From positions 22,212,698-22,276,697 of the forward strand of contig NC_068360.1 in NCBI RefSeq assembly GCF_020536995.1: DNA of 64,000 nt, written 5' to 3'. A program made the translations under genes and the position numbers. Shown here in pieces: positions 50,588 to 61,438 of the stretch. This stretch comes from Dreissena polymorpha. Taxonomy: Eukaryota > Mollusca > Bivalvia > Myida > Dreissenidae. The notes under the pieces are model-generated. The model was not told where the DNA came from, made no database searches, and saw only the letters and a program-made list of their open reading frames with translations. Positions within the stretch are counted from its first letter, which is position 1. Each line of letters begins with the position of its first letter.

Positions 50588-50779
50588 GGAGCTATATTGT
50601 TTAATGCCGACCACCGTCACAAAATATATGCAAGTTTCAACTGGATCGAAATGGTAAACAGTGTTAACATAAGACCATGTCCAGTAGAAATTTCGTCCAC
50701 AATATCTTTTGTCGATTTTGACCAAGCATCATACATAGAAACATTGTGTTTTGCAAACCGATACGCAGCTGCTATCTAG
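50588..50779 (+). CDS. Exon Y, open terminal exon of an unrecognised gene
   Basis: A 63-codon open exon ending in TAG. It follows a textbook acceptor (AACTGTAATATTTCAG) and sits about 490 bp after exon X, whose donor is in the matching phase (phase 0). It begins GAILFNADHRHKIYASFNW, contains RPCPVEISSTISFVDFDQ, and ends CFANRYAAAI. Three other copies in the array (19054, 47585, 54195) are broken by insertions or small changes; this one is intact from acceptor to stop. I do not recognise the family. It may be the last exon of a live gene or the least damaged relic of a dead one; first exons and a promoter were not found. Confidence 0.4.
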   Translation, partial: GAILFNADHRHKIYASFNWIEMVNSVNIRPCPVEISSTISFVDFDQASYIETLCFANRYAAAI

Positions 50780-52565
50780 ATGTACGACAACGGCCTTGTC
50801 TTATTTCTCAGCCTCCGTTCTAAACAAATGTATGCGAGGCATCAAATCACACAATAACACATTTATGTTAAGGTTTCTTCAATTGCGGAACAAGGCCAGT
50901 CTGAGAGTAAGTGACATTCTATATCATCACTCTGTACAAGTCTCACAAACGGGACAATTTTCTTCTAAGAGTATCTATTATAAACACCCAGGAAACGTCA
51001 AGACATAATATGCATACAAATATACTACATATATTTGTTAAGTCGATGGTAAAGCAGTACGTTCATCCGGCAACGATTTTTGACCAAATCCCTTAAAATT
51101 TGTCGTGAAAAATTCTTTGCATTTTGCATTTTGTCGACGCTTTAATTTTAAGTAGTTTTTCTTCATATATTTCTTTAATAATGACTACAAAGCATGACCA
51201 GGAGCTAGAAACAAAATAAATTTGATCTGCTTTAATAGGTCTAATCAAACAGAGTCTTATTAGATTTCAACAATTTATTTTTATGTTATTTAAAAAAAAA
51301 CATTAACCGTTTTGTCAGATCGTACAGACTGTGGAAGAAGAACTACATAAAGGAGAAAACGAGGTTTTTAAAGTATACAAGATGCATGTGTTCGACGATC
51401 AAATTGTAATATGGATGTCAAGAAGATTGAGCGATCACTATATTTATATTATCTTGTAATTGGTTTCTGCACAAAAACTCAATTATGACCAGGATATATG
51501 AAGTTTTCAAAAATAATGCCCAAACGTGACACTTGTACGAAATTTATGAATAATACTCATACATCATTGCCGTTGTAAACTAAGCGAAACGGCACTAAAA
51601 TTGCTACTCGCAGAAACATTCGTCTGAATGGCTTGAACAGAGTATGTTGCGAGAAGACAATAACATAAAAATAGTACATCAAATATAACATTTCTTATTT
51701 AAATAACTTCTAAAAATGCAAGGAGCTATTCGATGCATTTACTTTGACCTGCCCATATCGTTGGCAGATGTACTAATTGTGTTTTTGTTTACATCGAGAT
51801 AAATGCTATTTAATTTCACAAGATTATTATTGGGAAAGCTAGTGTAACGTAATTAGGAATAATTCATAGGATGACAAACTGATATTATTTTAAAGGCAAA
51901 GAACGTTATAAAACCACAAAAACGGAATAAATGCAATTAAAAAGACACGAATATGGAGAAATTACGGTATAAGCTTTTTGTGTTTTGGTCCATTAACCAT
52001 ATTTCACTTGTGTCAGATATAGATTATGAAAATTAATTTTTGAAAATAACGCTTAATCAGTGACATGTCTGCGAAGAATATTAATACTTATCACGCTAGA
52101 AAGCATCTCGTGCATCCATTTTAGAACTGTTTGCGCTTCAAAATGTCAGATCCTGCACATAGGTACCTAGCTAAAAGTGCAAGAAAGTATCCTAGAAGCA
52201 TAAACATGGGAATATTAAAACTCAAAAAGTGATAATGTATACTGTTAACATGATTTGCAAATAAATGTTTCTTACTTCAATAACTCCACCCAACGGAATA
52301 TTTCCGTTAGCAACTCATGTTATGCTTTCGCGTGCCAAGGAAGAATAGAGGATAATTAACACGATAAAGTTAAATACAGTTGCTGTTTACGGTTGACCAA
52401 AAAAAAAATTGTACGTGCCGAGATCAATAGTTATTGTCGATGAAATACTTTGTGATGCTTACATGCCTGAAAAAAGCGAGTAATGAAATCTGCTGTGAAT
52501 AGCCTTGCAACTTATTCACTTCTGGTAAGAGCAAGTGAAAGGTGTTAATCTCCAGTCTTTGAAAT

Positions 52566-53130
52566 GATGATAATGTTATATACTACGATACTGGAACAAG
52601 CTCGTGCAAATGGACGATCACAAAATGACCAAGAAAGTGTTTAGTGCTGACTATAATAGTCACACGGAAAATAATAACTGGGCAAAATATTTGAAATAGG
52701 TACTCAGTAAGATCGGTCTCTCAAACAATTTCGATAAAAAATACAGTGGTTAATCTTTCACAAGCAAGTGATCAGATTCATATTTAGTATGCCAATAAAT
52801 GGAGCTAGGATATCCAGCATGTTCATAAAGTTAGGACTTATCGACTTTTTAAAGTACATTCAAGACAGAGGAATACAATGAACTTAAACTAAACAGAATG
52901 AACGATCAATGTTGTGTCAATACTGCAATTAAGGGTTGAAACTGGGCGATTTGTAGGATAACCTTTAGAATAGAGGACTTGTAGATTTGGCCACGGTGAT
53001 CGTATAGAAGATGAAGTACACTTTTTGTGTGAGTGTGATACTTACAATGCTTTACGGCGCATACACTTGGCAGATATACAAATGTATCACCTGAGCTGAC
53101 AAACCACAAAAAGTGTAATTGTTTGAGTGT
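52566..53130 (+). mobile_element. LINE C-terminal fragment, copy 2
   Basis: Matches 31498-31825 and continues further, to a Cys-rich end reading RIEDEVHFLCECDTYNALRR (about 53000-53055), the same type of end as the LINE at 44460-45452 (VEDEFHFVCKCPLY). The frame is broken by several small changes. No target duplication was found. Confidence 0.6.
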
Positions 53131-53686
53131 ATGTTTTATATACAGACTGCAGGATATTTTTTTCTTAAAAGAATAATACTAATTATTAAGTAATGTAGAG
53201 TTACGTAAGAAAAGTAGCAGGAATAATAATTAGCAGTATATGCAGTAATATGTTTAGTAGTTATTCTAAACAGTTCGGTTTAAACGGTCTTGACGGGCTA
53301 AAATGGATATAAAAATGTGTACCAACAAATATGTACATGTCATGTTTTTACAGCCATTATATCTCAACTATCTTGTGAGCTTACAATTTTATATGGTGTT
53401 TTTTTTCTTATGTTTGCATGTGATTAAAATACTGCCTACAAACGAATCATTCGAACGAAACACTGGTTTCATATTACAAATTAAGGAGTTTCCCTCGTTG
53501 ATTAACATAGTCAAAACAGTACATTTGCAAACTCATTCTGGTCCCCCTCCTTGTTATTGGTACATATTACATTACATAATTTCACAAAATGATATATGCA
53601 ACGTCATATTGAAATATTTTAATTAATATTTATGATTAGTTTCGTATGTTGCATTCGTAATTGTAAATATACATTCTTCTTATAGC
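53131..53686 (+). repeat. Array unit 6, strongly decayed, left part
   Basis: Only part is recognisable: 53380-53480 matches the intron-like block between exons X and Y (for example AAACGAATCATTCGAACGAA against ACGAATGAATCGTTGTG). Exon X is not detectable. Confidence 0.4.
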
Positions 53687-54192
53687 TTAAAGTGGGTATG
53701 CACGATTTTGTCATATATTTATGAATTTATATAAAATGTGCAAAAACAACTTATTATACATATATTTCAAAATAATTTAAAACAAAAGTTAAGAAGAACA
53801 TTTGTCGAAAAATGCGAAATAAGCCAGATATTTGATTCTGAAATCGAAAATGTATGTACAGTCGAATTCGCCAGTATGTATATCATGCATGTACGATGCG
53901 AATCTATATTTAGTTTTACGCATCTTTTTAATTTCTTGCAACAATATCTATTCATTCGACATACGAACACTAAATCCGATCCTAATAAAAAGACGAATGT
54001 TTCGGTTATTGTAGGAAAATATGTACGAAATATCTTCGTCACAATCGGCTCGGGGCGCTAATTTGTATTTGCTGCATTTGTGAAATTCGTAATCAATGTA
54101 TAATTTTTCTTGCCTATTTTGTGTTATTGTAATATATTTTTATCAATATATTACAAATTAACACATATCAAAATCGTGCATACCCACTTTAA
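53687..54192. mobile_element. TTAA-flanked non-autonomous DNA transposon, family B
   Basis: The element proper is 53691-54188 (498 bp). Its ends are a perfect 20-bp inverted repeat, AGTGGGTATGCACGATTTTG, flanked on both sides by TTAA. The interior has open frames on both strands, but they overlap head to head and resemble no transposase. Target preference suggests piggyBac-type mobilisation. A decayed relative may lie at 24690-24840. It is inserted directly upstream of the fourth exon Y copy. Confidence 0.85.
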
Positions 54193-54540
54193 AGTTAATA
54201 TTTCCTGTGCTATATTGGAATTCCGACAACCTTCGCAAAAACATTCAAATTTCAGCTGGCCTGAAGTGGTAAAAACGTGTTTCCATAAGACCATTGCACG
54301 ATGAAAATACGTTACCAATATATGAAAGTCCAACTTTAATCTTTGATTGTGATCAAGCATCAGAAAAATAAACATGATGTTTTTCAGACCGATACGCAGA
54401 TTCTATGTAAATGTATGACAACGACATTGCCTTAATTTCGGCTTTCGTTCTCAAGAAATATCCGCGAGGCATGCAATTACATAATCACACTCCTTTGTAA
54501 GGTATTTTAAATGCGTAACAAAGCCAGTCTGTAAGATTTT
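54193..54540 (+). pseudogene. Exon Y, copy 4, and end of the array
   Basis: Degenerate exon Y with matching segments (ACATTCAAATTTCAGCTGGC, CATAAGACCATTGC, GATTGTGATCAAGCATCA) and the 3' block that follows in other units (ATGACAACGACATTGCC, 54412). Frame is lost. Recognisable array sequence ends near 54540. Confidence 0.45.
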
Positions 54541-56799
54541 AACTTTAACGAGTAATTGAACCTCGACTGAATAAATCACGTAGGAACTCAAATGCTGATA
54601 TTGTTTAAAGACTGTTGTCGAGAAAAAAAAAACAGTGATTTATGAAGAAAATGCTTATCATAATTAAGATGTAATATTATTCTACAAAGCGACATGCTCG
54701 GTTAATTATTTGTTAACACAAACACAAGTTTGGTTCATGTGCGAGAGGCTTTGTTTTATGAGATTTTAATAAAGTTGCGTTTTTATTAGTTTGTCTGCTT
54801 ACATTTAACTTTTAAAAATCGTTTTGTTTTCAGATTGCAGTAGTAAGATTGGGACTAAAACAGCTATTGACTATTTCTAGATTTAGCTTGGTTTTAAGTC
54901 AGATAATTATTGAGTAATGCTTGTAAAATAAGGAACGCGAAATGTGATATTTTGAGAGGCTCTAGACACGCCTGATATTGTATAATTGTGTCGCAATAGA
55001 AACTGTTAAATTGCGTCCCTTTGATGATTCGCATCAATGGTTTTCTTGTATATCGATTTTCTTACATGTAGCCTGAAGCAAAAAGAAGCAATTGCGTAAT
55101 CAAGAATATATACTACCTCTTAATAGTGATCTCGCCAAATATCTTGCAAAAGAAACAATAAAGCATGACGTTTAACTCCGTTTTTTTCTATACATACGCA
55201 TAATGGAACACCAATTATTTTCATTGTTTTGCATTTATAAGCGGGTATATACATGCTTTTTCATATCAGATAAAACGTTAAAAAAGAATACTTAAACTTC
55301 AGGAGAATTGGTTCCAGATCGTTAAAGAATAAAGAATTTTATAAATCGGAAATATTTATTTATGGGATGTGAACACCAATTTATGTACAAAAGACCAGTA
55401 CACTGTTGAGAAATCCCTATTCTTTCGTGCATTCTTACAATATGTAAATCTGAAATGAACACGAGTAAAAGTGTCTGATTGTCATGAATTTAATTGAGGC
55501 AAAACCATAACAGGTTCCATTAAAATAATATTTAATTTGTTTTATTACACACTCTTGTTTAATATGTTTTGGTTGCGTAAAGGTTGACAGAAAGAAAATA
55601 TGGTGATGAAAGTATGCTTCTCAAACTGCGTTTGTTTTTATTTGAATAACACATAAAATCGCTTTAAAGCGTACTGAATCGTGTTTAATTTAAAGTCTGC
55701 ATATTTAATATATGGTAAGTGTGATTTGCTTTCTGAATGTTACTTGGTTGTCTTCGCGTCTACGGTACCGCTAATTGACGTGTTGAATACTGCTACACAC
55801 AGTTAGCCCCCACCCCACCCCTTTCAATTGTTCACCACAAGGTGCTTCTTTTTATGAGTTAGAATTGTAATTTATATTAATAGAATAGAAATCTGTGTCA
55901 AAAAGGCATGTATTGCGGACCATTCTTACTTCTTTTTTCTTGACCGTGTATATGACTTACGAAATAATAGATACACCATCGCATCGCCTGAGCATTTACC
56001 GCTAACAAGCTATACAATCTGGCTGGCTTTTTTTATTTTGGTGTCGAATTTTATTTTAAACATGCACGTTAATAGAGATATAATATTTAACTCTGCGCTA
56101 GCTCAAGTGTATGCTTAAGGAGACAAACCTTAAACAGAACCAAATCTGAAAATGACCTGTCAAAATATCTGTCTCTGGTATAATGATTCCAATGACATCA
56201 CCTACATAGTTTGAGGACGATAATAAATGCAAATAGACTGATCCCGGAATTCGCACGAGGGTTAGAAAAACCCACTTATCCCTAGGAACAAACATCGCTG
56301 GCCCATTATATCAACCAATGATAGCTTTATTAAAACAAAACGATTGATACGGCGTGTGATTATAAACGGGTCAGCTTTATTTGTACCAGCAAATTAGTGG
56401 GCTTTTCCAAAAGGTTGCTTTTCCGGGATACACATATTATCACTGTTTTATACAACATTCCGTAACCGCCACGGTTTTTGATATTCGCTGGCACCTTATC
56501 CGGGTCGCATGACGTGCATTCTATATTTACTGTTATACTCGACAGTAAGGTTACATTAAAATATGTGTTTATCGATAACATTTTTTTATTGCTCATGATA
56601 TTTAATGTGATTATATTTATCTTCAAATACGTTTGCAATACATTTATGAATATGTTAAATCAAGTATGTCAAGTTTCAATAAATGTAACATACAGGTATA
56701 CCTTTTAAACACTAGCTTGATTATTGTTGGAAGTATTGTGGTACTCATTAATAAAAAAACAAACAACCTTATAATTATAATGACCATGTGTAAAAGGAT
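54541..56799. other. Intergenic DNA, nothing recognised
   Basis: Between the array and the C4-like gene. I found no exon with splice signals, no transposon ends and no RNA gene. The short piece CCCTTTGATGATTCGCATCAAT at 55016 is echoed at 61916 (CCCTTTGATGCTTTGCATCA), close to the plus-strand C4-like exon, so the two may derive from one duplicated segment or a small repeat. Confidence 0.4.
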
Positions 56800-57308
56800 T
56801 CAATAGATTGCGATTGAACAAACAACGCATGCCAATTCTCGCCCATTTTCGTATGGAGGGCATTCGAGTCCCGACTGACAGTGTGCCTCGACAAAGTACA
56901 TCATGTTAATGGCCTCTCGATTTCCGGTACCGACAATAGCCTCTGGTCGACGATCAAGACAGACATACTCTGTCGCATGGGCCTCTCCAGGTAATCCGGT
57001 CACAATGTAGCCACTATATTCCTTGTTCCAGCCAGGATAGCAGTCCGTCCTACCAGGTATCATGAGCGAGGTTGCCGACGGAAGGAGACACACAGCGCAG
57101 GGGGCTTGAATTCCATTTAGATTTTGACCAAGAAATGTAGCTAGATCACTGTCGTGATGTGGATTGAACCTATATTCAACACCGGTAATAAGTACTTTGT
57201 TGTCCTCTGTTGTTGTGGAGTAGTCCCACTGCGGCGAGCTTGATAAACACAAGTAGTTCCCTCCAGCACTACTGCTAACACCATGATAGTCACTTCCACC
57301 CATGTATC
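56800..57308 (-). CDS. C4-like gene, terminal exon 4
   Basis: Encodes 168 residues plus TGA, nearly the whole C4-like domain. The acceptor is GTTGGTAG before GATACATGG. The open frame continues upstream of the acceptor to 57417, but that part has no homology to the family and is taken as intron. The plus-strand paralogue has an acceptor at the same codon, supporting the boundary. Confidence 0.85.
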
Positions 57309-60300
57309 CTACCAACATATTATGTGGAACATCACATAGATGATTATGTTCAGTGATTATGGAATAATTTACGCCATACATTAATGCGTCTGAACAAATA
57401 TCAAACAAGCCGTACATAACAAGGAAATAAATATTTGATTATAATAACATTTTATTCAAACTTAGTTTACTATTACTATTTGTTAGTAAATGAAAAATTA
57501 TGTGAGCAAATAAATAGATCACGAAGAACAAATATTTGTTACTTCACAGAATTTGTGTATTCGTATCTTTAGCCTGTCACTTTTAACGTGACACTGACAT
57601 TAAAGTTCTGTTCGAAAGAATAATAATGTTTCTACAGCAATTTTAATCGATTTAACGTACCAATGTTAAAAGTATAGTGTTATGATCTCATAAAACTCGT
57701 ACGAAACGTGCACGACACAACTAAACGTATGGAACAAAACTATTTGTAAACGTTATGCTTAGGACAGAGTTCACGGACCCCAAGTCGATAAACATGAAAG
57801 ATAGTTGTTTCAAAAGTTGTAAAGATCCGAATAATACTTATAAATTGACTGGTCATATATGTTAAAAATAACTACACTGAATGCCTTATCTATTGATGTC
57901 ATGACACAAGAATCACGATTTTGATTTTAATGTCCAGACATGTACGTACAGTAACAGTAACAGAAGTGTCCTATTGTGAACCATTTCTTGTACAATTTCG
58001 ACGCATACTAAGTACCGTACCACTGTCGCGCGTTTACGATGCAAAATTAGACTATTTTCGAAAAATGTACATATCTAAATCTACCGCTTACTGGCACTTT
58101 GCATCGGAGCGGACATTCAACCAAATTAAGAACTCGAAATGGTATTGACTTAATTTGTCCTTGCCAATAGTTGTCTTCATTGACGGATAATGTAGCGTGG
58201 TAACACTTAAACCCCCATTCTATCGCAAAATATAAACTTCAAATGTCACCAGTTTTAACCAAAGTTAATAAGTTTAATTTCACGTCAAACTATTTTGTTT
58301 ATACGAAATGTATTTTAGTTATAATAGAAAGTGCTTTATGAAAATTTGATATATACTTTACTGCATATGTAGATATACCGAGGCATCAAAAGCTAGTTTT
58401 AATTAAAAAAATAGCATTTACCAAATTGTTATTTATTGACACAAGAATTTCTCTGCACTTTAGATTCCTTAGAAAATATCTGCAAATGTATTTAAATTAT
58501 CAAGGAAATATGGATTTAAAAATGCGAATTAGTCATTTCAATTATTTTAGTTTAGTTTAAACCTATTTATTTTAGCTCGATTGCGTCGAAAGCCTTAGGC
58601 TAATATAAACGCTCTCGAGTCCGTTTCCTGGGCCTAGAACCAGTACTTGATGTCTTTGGGGGAGATCTAAAGAACGCTCCCACGGTGGGGATCGAACCCG
58701 TGACCCCCCGGTCGCAAGGCGGACACCATATCCATTACACCACGGCGACCTTGAATTATTTTAACGTGTGCTCCTTAAACATTTATATTACTATTTAAAA
58801 ACTGTAAAAGGAAACAATACAAATAAACCTATCATACAGAAACAGATACAACCATCATGCTCATTTGTAACACACTATGTCCGAAGGTAGCAGGTTAATT
58901 GTATATGCGTGTGTTGAATTGCAACTCAAATGAAATCGTACATTCATAACTTTCGTTATTCACTTGTAATTTTTTTCTCTCTTTTCTTTTGTCAGAAATA
59001 TATGTCTTAACATTCCTCAACTTTAAAGCTAAAATACATGTATGCCGTTGTCTTAGTTGCACATATATATGAATCTTTTCGCATTTATTATAAGTAGAAC
59101 AATTTCTACGAAAACGGACCAACAACAACAAGATTAACTTAACTTTAGAGTAAATATGTGTAATCAACGTCAGGATCAAGTTATTAAAAATCGACAAACA
59201 TTATTATGCAATTATTTCGCAAGAGTACACAGATCGTTAATATAAAGTTTTGGACCAAAAACCTTATTTTCCCTAAACTGACTATGGTATTCACTTGAAA
59301 CAAGAATTTAACCGATGCCGATGAAATAGTTGCCAAACACTCAGTTCCGTCCTTCAACAAATGTACAGACATTCCTTTTTATAAAATATTTGCTTTCTTA
59401 AATACCTATATATTAAAGCACAGTGTTCTCTCACAGCTTTTGTTGTTAGTGGTTTTTTGCTGACTTGTTCGTGGACATCGTACAGCTTTGAACGGTTAAA
59501 TAGAACTGAATCGTTGCAAACGGTTTTTGTTTTATCAGTTATAAACTAAATTAGTTCAGGGAAACGTGAGAGATGAGCTGGATGTGTCTTCCTTTTTGCC
59601 AAATGAGCTAGCAAACATGATTTGGTCCATGTGCTGTCTACTTTGTTCTCGAGTTCTAAGTCGTTTGTTCGATGCCTGCTTGTTTATAGAATGGTTCGCT
59701 ATAAGGTTTTTATGAAGTATTTCTTCTACTATGTTTAACGGTTAGTTCATTTAGATCAAGTTATGATAACAGGGCATTTCCTTTAAAACGTATCATGTAT
59801 AGTGTCAATGGAACACACAGACAAACGAATTTTGAGTATCATTTATGAGACAATTTTGTTTCATACCTGTTAAAATTCTTGCTAACTTTATTCACTCAAG
59901 CTTACTATTAATTATTTAATAAGAAAATCGTTTCGTTTTTTTACTGCAAATTGGCGCCATAATATTAAAAAGTTCGTTTAATCAGATATACCTGCATAAA
60001 CCAATGTAGCATTGGTTCCGTCGCACGTAGTTCGTCCCCATCGGATGTAGGTCGATCCTTTCATATAATAAAACAGATTATAAACATAATAATCACCAAT
60101 CCACAATTTTCAGACACTTTGAGGAGTTTCAAGTCGTGTAGACCACATTCATGTCAAGTCTAGTCAAACAAACGGAAAGAGGCCTTACATACATACAGAC
60201 GGTCTTCTAACGCATTACTTTTCTCAAAATTGTTCTGAAGATATCAACTTAAAATTTCGCACACGGCTGTTTGAGAATATGTTAAACAAAGTTGCATTTA

Positions 60301-61334
60301 AATCATTCGCCCATCACACTCTGGCCCTTCAAGACTACGTGTGATGTTGTTTTCTTTGTGCTGCACACGTCAATTGAAGTATGCGAACTATATGTTTTGT
60401 TTACATATTATTCTTGTCATAAGACAATATGATAATTCATAAACTACCCCATCACACAAAAAAAAAATTGTGACCAGTTAAGCATGATCGTAAAGACACA
60501 ACCTTTAACCCCTTGTAGCCTCCGGGAATCTGAATGGACCATTATTAGGTAATAGACGAGCATTACATCGGAATTCACCTGATACAATTGTTTCGCCATA
60601 AAGTTAATGTATAAACTATTCTCAAAGCTATCAGTTGACATATATGATATTGATCAACCCGGATTTAATACTTGGTGCGTGCGTTTTCCAAGGAGATAAG
60701 CGATTTAACAATATTCACGGAAAGTATTTTTAAAGATTATGTCGTTTTGGGACAATTTTGTTTAAAGTTGCACGTTTATTGATCATACATCGAATCATTA
60801 ATTTATGACAATGAAGTTTCTAGCAGATAGCAAACATTATTTATTTATTAAAATTAGAAATTTTAACGAAATATGTTGATAAATTATCGAGAAGTTATAA
60901 AAAATATATACTGCGTTCTAAGTGCCTTAAAGAGTGTGGATAAGTTGAATATGTCGAAGTCACAAGTCCATTCCAGTCGACTCCGCAAGAACGATATCAA
61001 GCTGTTTAATCATTTACATAATATGAATATAGATAATATAACAGTGGCTTACCACCGCCTGCCTGAGGACGGTTCATCAGACCTGAAAAGAAATAACATG
61101 AACGCTTTATTTCCCTTTCTAAACTAATGATGCTAACTGCACAAATGACTTCGCCATTAGATAGGATTTAATTTGGACTTTTTTACCGTGAACAAGCTGT
61201 TTCAGGTGTATCAATTCAGCCGCCGTGTCCACGTCGGTGTGAAGAACCAATCGTTTGTTGTCATTGGAAAGGTCGTTAGCTGACATGCGCATTGCAATTT
61301 CCATCGCGATTACAAACACCACGTATGCCTGCAT
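56800..61334 (-). CDS. Secreted short-chain collagen C4-like protein, four exons
   Basis: Gene model on the minus strand: exons 61334-61187, 61082-61053, 60057-59992 and 57308-56800; all introns are GT-AG and all junctions are in phase 1. The 250-residue product has a signal peptide (MQAYVVFVIAMEIAMRMSA), a polar helical stretch, a glycine-rich linker (PQAGGG), then a cysteine-rich domain. Family hallmarks are YIRWGRTTC, NYLCL, APCAVC, LMIPGRTDCY, EYSGY, EYVCLDR, FVEAHC and CPPYENGREL. This is the non-collagenous domain annotated as short-chain collagen C4-like, widespread in molluscs and sponges. No Gly-X-Y repeat is present, so the protein is not itself a collagen. An extracellular matrix, mucus or defence role is possible; the sequence does not say which. 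Confidence 0.8.
57309..59991 (-). other. Intron 3 of the C4-like gene
   Basis: 2,683 bp with donor GTATAT after GCAG and acceptor GGTAG. It holds a SINE at 58550-58753 and otherwise nothing I recognise; the short open frames at 57921-58148 and 58895-59372 lack splice context and homology. Confidence 0.65.
58550..58753 (-). mobile_element. tRNA-derived SINE, copy 2, with 10-bp target duplication
   Basis: On the minus strand it begins with a tRNA-like head (GGTCGCCGTGGTGTAATGG with A box; B box GGGTTCGATCCC), then a body with CTCGAGAGCG and a tail ending AATAGGTTTAAACT. AATTATTTTA at 58540-58549 and 58754-58763 is the target duplication. The pol III promoter boxes look intact. It lies in intron 3 in the same orientation as the host gene. 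It could belong to a bivalve tRNA-head SINE family such as the Meta-type SINEs; not verified. Confidence 0.85.
59992..60057 (-). CDS. C4-like gene, exon 3 (66 bp)
   Basis: Encodes GSTYIRWGRTTCDGTNATLV and YA. The RWGRTTC motif opens the C4-like domain in this family. Acceptor is ATATGAAAG; donor is GCAG followed by GTATAT. Length is divisible by three with phase 1 on both sides, joining exactly to GYMGG of exon 4. Confidence 0.8.
60058..61052 (-). other. Intron 2 of the C4-like gene
   Basis: 995 bp with donor GTAAGC and acceptor ATGAAAG. Nothing else was recognised. A plus-strand open frame at 60873-61127 overlaps exon 2 on the opposite strand and is taken as chance. Confidence 0.65.
61053..61082 (-). 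CDS. C4-like gene, micro-exon 2 (30 bp)
   Basis: Acceptor TTTCTTTTCAG and donor GTAAGC, both strong, enclose exactly 30 bp. Spliced in phase 1 it adds LMNRPQAGG and completes two glycine codons, giving a PQAGGGSTYIRWGR junction. Skipping it would keep the frame, so both isoforms are possible. Confidence 0.65.
61187..61334 (-). CDS. C4-like gene, exon 1 with signal peptide
   Basis: Encodes the first 49 residues: a hydrophobic signal sequence, then NDLSNDNKRLVLHTDVDTAA and ELIHLKQLVH, a likely short helix or coiled coil that may help oligomerise the protein. Donor is CACG followed by GTAAAA. The start is the ATG at 61334, placed about 70 bp below a TATA box. Intron 1 (61083-61186) is only 104 bp. 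Confidence 0.75.
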
Positions 61335-61403
61335 TGTACTTAGAAAGGTGCTGCCTCTAAAAGCTCTTGGTATGAATTGATTGGTTTGAAGATACAACTG
61401 CCA

Positions 61404-61438
61404 TTATAAAGTGTGTGACAAGGGTCTTATCTGATTGG
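61404..61438 (-). promoter_or_regulatory. Putative core promoter of the C4-like gene
   Basis: On the minus strand, in order towards the start codon: a CCAAT box (61434-61438) overlapping the GATA-type site AGATAAG (61432-61426), and a TATA-like TTTATAA (61410-61404). The TATA-to-ATG distance is 70 bp, leaving room for a short 5' UTR. Spacing is right for a regulated, tissue-specific promoter; binding is inferred from motifs only. Confidence 0.5.

Larger units (their letters stand above)
48990..52565 (+). repeat. Array unit 5
   Basis: Short direct unit following 4: blocks from 46050-46330 recur at 49035-49320, then exon X (49945-50101), the intron-like stretch (50110-50575), the open exon Y (50588-50779), and the 51312-51560 block. 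Blocks matching unit 3 (51580-52420) and a core block (52425-52560) follow. It has the only intact Y exon and so is the least decayed unit for that gene. Confidence 0.6.

Noticed and set aside
52906-53109. A minus-strand 67-codon open frame
   Set aside because: It is the reverse of the LINE Cys-rich end, which reads meaningfully on the plus strand.
53738-54061. A 107-codon open frame as a host or transposase gene
   Set aside because: It lies inside the TTAA element, is overlapped by an equally long frame on the other strand, and shows no transposase motif.
2346-54540. A CRISPR array or satellite as an explanation of the repeated core block
   Set aside because: Repeats are long, diverged, spaced by kilobases of likewise repeated DNA, and the genome is eukaryotic.
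57309-57417. Extending C4-like exon 4 to an upstream ATG at 57417
   Set aside because: Homology to the paralogue stops at the acceptor position, and exon 3 with RWGRTTC joins in frame at 57308.
58680-58745. A tRNA gene candidate on the minus strand (A and B boxes, GGTTCGATCC)
   Set aside because: The body and tail continue as a SINE, a second copy exists at 48227-48408, and a 10-bp target duplication brackets it. It is a SINE head and not a tRNA gene.
60873-61127. An 84-codon plus-strand open frame as a gene
   Set aside because: It overlaps micro-exon 2 and its splice sites on the other strand and has no homology or splice context of its own.
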